A stretch of DNA of 64,000 bases from Rhizaria sp. SCN 62-66 (lineage: Eukaryota > Rhizaria, unplaced), in assembly GCA_001724265.1 (NCBI GenBank), contig MEDY01000093.1, positions 1 through 64,000 of the forward strand. The letters are read 5' to 3'. The notes beneath the pieces are model-generated. The model saw nothing but the letters and a program-made list of their open reading frames with translations, did not search any database and was not told where the DNA came from. Below, piece by piece: positions 59,301-64,000 of the stretch (positions are counted from its first letter, which is position 1; each line of letters begins with the position of its first letter). The translations under genes and the position numbers were made by a program.

Positions 59301-61994
59301 TTGCGCGAGGTTTGGGCCGGCAACTACCCATTCTCGACCTCGTGCGGCGACTACGTTTTCTCGGGACACACCGTATTCATGGTACTCTGCTCGCAGTTTG
59401 TCACAGAGTACTCGTCCCCGAAGCGTTTTGCCGTGTTCCACCGCCTCATGTGGAGTTTCACGCTGCTGGGCATCGTGTTCATCGTAGCGACGCGGCTTCA
59501 TTACACAATCGACGTGCTCATCGCATTCATCCTCGCCGTCTCGTGCTGGAAGTTCTACCATCATGAGAGCGACCGTTACCACCAGCGTCGTCTGCGGCAT
59601 AAGCACACGCTCGAGGTGCGCCGCGCGCGCGAGGCCGCCGCGGCCGCCGCCGCCGTCGCCGTCGCCGCCACCGCCACGGCCGAGTCCTTCCACCACCCCA
59701 ACGCGCCCGGCGCCGCTGCCGCGGCCGCTGCGGCTGCGGCCTCGGCCTCGGCCGCCGCGCTGGCCGCCGCAGCCGCAGCCGCCGCCGCTGCGGGCGCGGG
59801 CGGGGACGGGACGCCGCTGTTCGGCGCCCTCAGCACCACAGCGGGCTACCCGGCGCCCAAGTACTCCGGCCTCACCTCCGCCTCGGGCCCACTGCCGCTG
59901 CCGAACGCGACTCCGACTGCGTCGAGTACTGGTGCGATGCCCGCGCTCGCGCTCGCCACGGCCACGGGCACGGCGCCGCTGCTGGGGGCCGCAGGCGGCG
60001 CGGTCGCCGGCGGCAGCGGCGTCGGCGGCTGGGGCGAAACCGACGCGGAGACCGCTGACGCGGCTGCTGGTGGGGTTGCGACCGGCCCCAGGCCGTCGCC
60101 CCTGGCGGGGCCTGTGACGTCTCTGCCTGCGCATCTGCAACCGTATGCGCACCAGCTGCAGCTGCCGCAAGACAACGATCACTACGCTCAACAGCAGCGG
60201 CAACATCAGCAGTACCACCAGCAGCATCAGCAGCAACAGTATCAGCAGTATCACCAACAGCAGCAGTATCAGCAGCAACATCAGCAGTATCAGCACGGCG
60301 CGCGCGTGGTGGTGCCGCTCTCACCGCCTGCTCCGTCGCCGCCGCTTTCCGCCAGCGCGCCCGCGACAGACGCCGCCGCCGCCGCCGCTGCTGACGCGGC
60401 TGTGAACAGCGCGGGGCACGACTCGGGAGTGCCGCAACTGCAGTCTCTGTCGCTCGCACTGACTCCCTCTGCGGGTATCATGCCGCACGGGAGCTCGGCC
60501 TCTGGCTCTCTGATGTCCAGCTCACCACATGCGCACGCCACGACTGCGGTGACGCCGCATTTAGCCCCGCCCGCCCTGAGCGCCGCGCCGTCGTTCGCGC
60601 GCACCACGCCGCCCATCAGCAACCGGACTGGCGTCATGAGTCCCAAGGGTTCCGGCGGTGCGCTGCCGTCGGGCGCCGTGGTGACCGTGTCGCACATCGT
60701 CGCTGTGGCCATGGTCGCCGGCGCAACCGTGCTCACGGTCAACCACCACGAAACCGTCGAGTTCCCGTACGCTACGGCCGCCGCAGCCGCCGCGGCCGCC
60801 GCGGGCACTGCTGCGAATGCTGGCGGGCAACAGGGCGCAGGTGCGCTGCCGCCCGGAACCCCCGCGGCCGCTGCGCTGGCGCTCCGCAACAGCAACAGTA
60901 ACAACGGGGCCGCGGGGAGCGCGACTGGTAGCGGCGTTGCCGGTGCGGCCACTCCCGTGCTGTCCGCAGCGGCCTCGGGCTCAGCCGCTGTCTCCGGCGC
61001 TGACGGCGTGGCCCTACTAGGCCCTGCCGGCGGTGATCACCATAACTACGGTCACATTGCGAGCAACCGTGACTCTGGCGCCGACAGCGACGGCGGCAGC
61101 ACAGGCGCTGCGCACGATAACGTTCGCCACGCCGCGCGTCCCTCTGCACCCCGCCCCGCTACTATGGGCGAGACGGGGGGCATCTCTGCACACGCGCACC
61201 GCGAGCGGCTGACGACGCGTGCTCGCGCGCTGGCCAGCTCCGGCGCGGGCACTGGCGACGTGGGATACGGCGACGCCGACGGCGACGACGGCGACGGCGA
61301 AGGCTTCCCCTATGGCTACGGCTACGGCTACGGCGACGCGGATGCGCCAGTGTGCGGACTGTGGGTGTACTGCGGCGTGTGTGTGCGGCTGGTCGCGGTG
61401 GACGCCGACTCAGTCGTGCCGGTCACCGCGGTCGCGCCCCTCCCGGGCCCCGCGCCAGGGCCCACGCCTGCGCCGGTTTCCGCGATGGTGTCGTTCGCGG
61501 CCAGCCCGGCATCGGTGAACGCCTCGGCCGCCGCGTCCCCGATGGCGCCCTACGCGACGACCACAGCCACGACCGCGACCGCGCCAGTGTCGGCGTCGGC
61601 GTCGGCGGCGGGTCAGTACGGCTTGTCGCTGCACGGTCAGTCCGTCGCGCCCGTCGGGATTTAGGCCCCGTTGCTCGCCGTGCCGCCCTCCGCTGCGCCG
61701 GGCTCCAACAGCGGCAGTCGCAGTAGCAGTAGCGGCGGCGATGTGGCGGCAGCGCTGACTGCGGGTTCCGTTCCTGTGGCGGTGCCTGCGCCGGGGCTGG
61801 GGCTCTCGGCCGCGGCGGCCAGCGCGCTCGAGGCCGAGTTGCGCGCCAATGAGCGCGCGCGCATGTTCATCGAGGCCGCGCAGCGATCGCGCAGCGGTAG
61901 CAGCAGCAGCGGCGGCGCCGACGCCGCGACTGGCGCAGACGAAGAGCTGATGGCGACGCGGCCCGGACGCCTTTTCTCGGGATTCACCTTCTGA
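56367..61994 (+). CDS. Sphingomyelin-synthase-like phosphotransferase with giant flanks and one in-frame TAG
   Basis: One frame from ATG 56367 to TGA 61992-61994 gives 1875 residues if TAG at codon 1766 (61662-61664) is sense. The catalytic core is small (about 825-1065): six hydrophobic helices, CGDYVFSGHT (about 992-1001) and LHYTIDV (about 1044-1050), the His-His-Asp triad of the SMS/PAP2-like family. Family enzymes move a phospho-head group from a phospholipid to ceramide in Golgi or plasma membrane. Whether this one makes sphingomyelin, inositol-phosphoceramide or ethanolamine-phosphoceramide is unknown. The 820-residue N-terminal and 800-residue C-terminal parts are low-complexity (Ser/Ala, His-Thr and Gln-His-Tyr runs, RDMSA repeats, YGYGYG), against roughly 400 residues for animal enzymes. 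After the TAG the chain continues for 109 residues with an ALEAELRANERARMFIEAA helix. Confidence 0.83.
58080..58110 (+). repeat. (ACGCAC)n hexanucleotide tract
   Basis: Repeated ACGCAC/CACACG units encode alternating His-Thr in the sphingomyelin-synthase-like protein. Confidence 0.75.
58755..58783 (+). repeat. (GAGGCG)n hexanucleotide tract
   Basis: Nearly five GAGGCG units encode Glu-Ala repeats shortly before the membrane core of the same protein. Confidence 0.85.
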
Positions 61995-62843
61995 GATGTT
62001 GTTGTGTGCCCCCTTGCGTGCTTGTCGACATTAACTATATTCGAGAGAGATTCACAAGGTGTGTCTCTGGACTCAACTCAACTTTTATCACTGCTGTGAG
62101 CAGTGAGATTTCAAATTTTTAAAGCGGGTATACCCGCATGCTGATCTCCAACCTGTGTCTCAATCGAATGCTATACTGTTGAATATTCTGCATACATAGT
62201 CATATTACTTGTGATATCTTTATTCCACTCAACTTCACTTGAATACATCTTGAATAACGCATGATAACTTCAGTGTGCTCACGGTCACTGGCTGCTGACA
62301 GTCGAGTCGGGCGAATCGACCGACGTGTCGGCGGGTGAACGGCAGCTTCGAACCTGCACAGTCCGTCTTGTGGCCATGAAATAAGCATATTCTTGTGTGC
62401 ATCAGTCTACTTCTGGTGGGTCCTTTATGTAGCTTCTTTAATCTTCTCAAATGTGGGTCCTGTGTGCGGTATCACGATGCCGAAGTCAGCCCTCGCCCAG
62501 CGACGGCGTCTTCGCCTCGATATGGGGTGAACTTTCCAGCGATGGCGACATATATGAATGCAGTAGCGTGTCAAACTTAACCATCAAGATTGAACCGTTG
62601 CGTTTTGCTGTATGGCTTTGGTTTTATTGCTACCTCGACTTGATTTGCGCGAGAACAGCTTGGGTGAAAAGCCCTCCACGCATTTTTTTCAACCTCAACC
62701 AGCCCCACCTTATTCTTGTAACACGATGCATGCCCACTCTGCGCCGCTCGGTAGCCAGCAGCTCGCTGCATCTTATTGCAATTGAACGCATTTTCTTATT
62801 ATTTTGCTACTGTTTTTTCTTTACCTGCATCTTCTAGCCCGCG
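61995..62843. other. Intergenic region with two inverted repeats
   Basis: TCACTGC (62088-62094) and GCAGTGA (62100-62106) form a 7-bp stem with a 5-nt loop; 18 nt later GCGGGTATACCCGC (62124-62137) is a perfect 14-bp palindrome. The spacer ends with a pyrimidine-rich run and CTTCTAG before the pyrophosphatase ATG, a likely 5'-UTR intron acceptor. Confidence 0.55.
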
Positions 62844-64000
62844 ATGTCTGCCCCGCACATCACAGAGAACCCCTCCCCGTCCGACCTGGCGATGGACAAG
62901 TTCGCGGCGCAGGCCAAGGCCACGCTCGCGCAGCTCGCCGAGCTCAACGACGACGAGTTCGCGACGTACCTTCTTACTGCACCCACGCTGCCGCAGCTGC
63001 AGGGCTGTATCTTCGTAGGCCACAAGGCCACTGACCTGGACTCGATTGCGTCGGCAGTGGCCTGCGCCGAGCTCTTCGGCGGCACCGCGGCGCGCGCGTC
63101 CGAGGTCAACTCCGAGACGCGCTGCGCGCTCGACCTCTGGCACGTCCCGCTGCCCGAGACCTTCTCCTCGGCCTGCGAGCGCCTGCCGAACGCCAAGATC
63201 GTGCTGTGCGACCACAATCAGATGTCTCAGTCGCCCGACGGGCTGGATCTGACGCGCTTGCACGGGTGCATCGACCACCACGCGATGCAGGGCCGCACCG
63301 TAATGACCTCGGCGCCTATCTACGTCTGCATCCAGCCCTGGGGCTCAGCGTGCACGATCGTCGCGCACATGTTCTTTGCGGCCCGCCGCAAGATGACGCG
63401 CCACGTCGCCGGCATGCTGCTGTCTGGCATCGTCTCCGACACGCTCAATCTGCGCTCGCCGACGACCACGGACCCGGACCGCCACGCTGTCACGCTGCTC
63501 GCGCGCCTCGTCCACGACTCTCCCGTGGGTCGCTGTGACGTCACGGCGCTCGCGCGCACGCTCTTTAAGGCTAAGTCGCGTGAGGTTCTGCTGTGCACGC
63601 CGCACCAGCTTGTGCGTGGCGACCTCAAGACGTTCGAGTGCCGCTGCAACGCGCCTCGCGGCGCGCTCGTCGCGCTCGAGGGCGACGGCGCCCCCGCCGC
63701 TGACGCCGCGGCCGCCGCCGCTATCGACGCCGCCGCCGCTGCTGCTGCCGGTGCGGAGACAGTGCTGTCGATGGCGTTCGGCGTGATCGAGACCACCGAT
63801 CTCTCGACGCTGACGCCGCTCAAGGCCGAGCTGCAGAAGGAGCTGCGTGCGCTCAAGCGCGAGGAACGTCGTGACCTTGCCTTTCTTGCTCTCGTGGACA
63901 TTGACCGGCTGCATTCGCTGCTCGTCACTGCCGGCGAGCGCGAGCTGTCTCTCGCGATGGCCGCTTTCCCGGGCGCCAAACACGACGAGGCGTCCGGTCT
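62844..64000 (+). CDS. Family II (DHH/DHHA2) inorganic pyrophosphatase, 3' end outside window
   Basis: The frame is open from ATG 62844 to the window end (at least 385 residues). GHKATDLDSIASA corresponds to motif I, LCDHN to motif II and IDHH to the DHH motif of manganese-dependent family II pyrophosphatases. EVNSETRCALDLW, QPWGSACTI and SGIVSDTLNLRSPTTTD match the same family over the N-terminal domain, and a DHHA2 domain begins near residue 255. The enzyme splits pyrophosphate to phosphate. The family is mainly bacterial and archaeal; most eukaryotes use unrelated family I enzymes, though PPX1/prune relatives exist. PPX1 is the alternative, but the SETRCALDLW and SPTTTD blocks favour a pyrophosphatase. 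An Ala-rich insertion lies near 285-305. Confidence 0.85.
   Translation, partial: MSAPHITENPSPSDLAMDKFAAQAKATLAQLAELNDDEFATYLLTAPTLPQLQGCIFVGHKATDLDSIASAVACAELFGGTAARASEVNSETRCALDLWHVPLPETFSSACERLPNAKIVLCDHNQMSQSPDGLDLTRLHGCIDHHAMQGRTVMTSAPIYVCIQPWGSACTIVAHMFFAARRKMTRHVAGMLLSGIVSDTLNLRSPTTTDPDRHAVTLLARLVHDSPVGRCDVTALARTLFKAKSREVLLCTPHQLVRGDLKTFECRCNAPRGALVALEGDGAPAADAAAAAAIDAAAAAAAGAETVLSMAFGVIETTDLSTLTPLKAELQKELRALKREERRDLAFLALVDIDRLHSLLVTAGERELSLAMAAFPGAKHDEASG

Noticed and set aside
62270-62385. tRNA-like TTCGAA loop near 62345
   Set aside because: The flanking stem pairs only 4 bp with an 8-nt loop, and no matching 5' acceptor strand is present.

Overview
This window is nuclear DNA from a unicellular eukaryote. 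Every recognisable gene is eukaryotic (karyopherins, a Rab GTPase, eIF2B-gamma, a DGAT2-type acyltransferase, topoisomerase IB, sphingomyelin-synthase-like and TRPML/polycystin-like membrane proteins, ADAT2). Coding DNA is very GC-rich, spacers are AT-richer, introns are few and short (about 100-230 nt), and many proteins carry long Ala, Ser, Gln, Gly or acidic low-complexity tracts. A DZIP1-like protein and a PG-rich-repeat (STPG/SHIPPO) protein suggest that the organism builds cilia or flagella. I cannot place the lineage. There are no ribosomal RNA genes, convincing tRNAs, mobile elements or prokaryotic-style operons.

The main result concerns the genetic code. Five independent genes contain eight in-frame TAG codons with coding sequence continuing in the same frame on both sides: an importin-alpha-like gene (3), a DZIP1-like gene (2), a TRPML-like channel (1), a giant type I membrane protein (1) and a sphingomyelin-synthase-like protein (1). 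Twenty genes have a visible 3' end. Fourteen end in TGA and six in TAA; none ends in TAG. The simplest reading is that UAG is a rare sense codon, with Gln more likely than Leu on context, and that UGA and UAA are the stops. A standard-code annotation splits or truncates these five genes.

A second regularity is the splice donor. Nine of the ten introns I could place by frame begin GTACGT rather than GTAAGT; the urocanase intron (GTATGG) is the exception. This was used to assemble DGAT2 (4 exons), the CH-GAS2 protein, the type I membrane protein, a 71-residue signal-anchor protein, an STPG protein and a small unidentified gene.

Layout: 0.7-6 kb holds an importin-alpha-like protein, a DGAT2-like acyltransferase and a membrane SDR. 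6.5-17 kb holds a transportin-3/importin-13-like karyopherin, a Rab11-like GTPase, a DZIP1-like protein and eIF2B-gamma. 17.7-27.6 kb holds a membrane-anchored TKL kinase-pseudokinase and the TRPML-like channel. 28-35.4 kb holds a small unknown gene, the CH-GAS2 cytoskeletal protein and ADAT2. 35.7-47.4 kb holds the giant type I membrane protein, a WD40 protein, a WBP2-like GRAM protein and the small membrane protein, followed by a strongly structured GC-rich spacer that may be an RNA gene. 48.5-64 kb holds topoisomerase I, urocanase, the STPG protein, the sphingomyelin-synthase-like protein and a family II pyrophosphatase cut by the window end. Genes lie on both strands in divergent, convergent and tandem pairs with 0.3-1.1 kb spacers. 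I see no functional clustering: the genes serve unrelated housekeeping and cytoskeletal roles.
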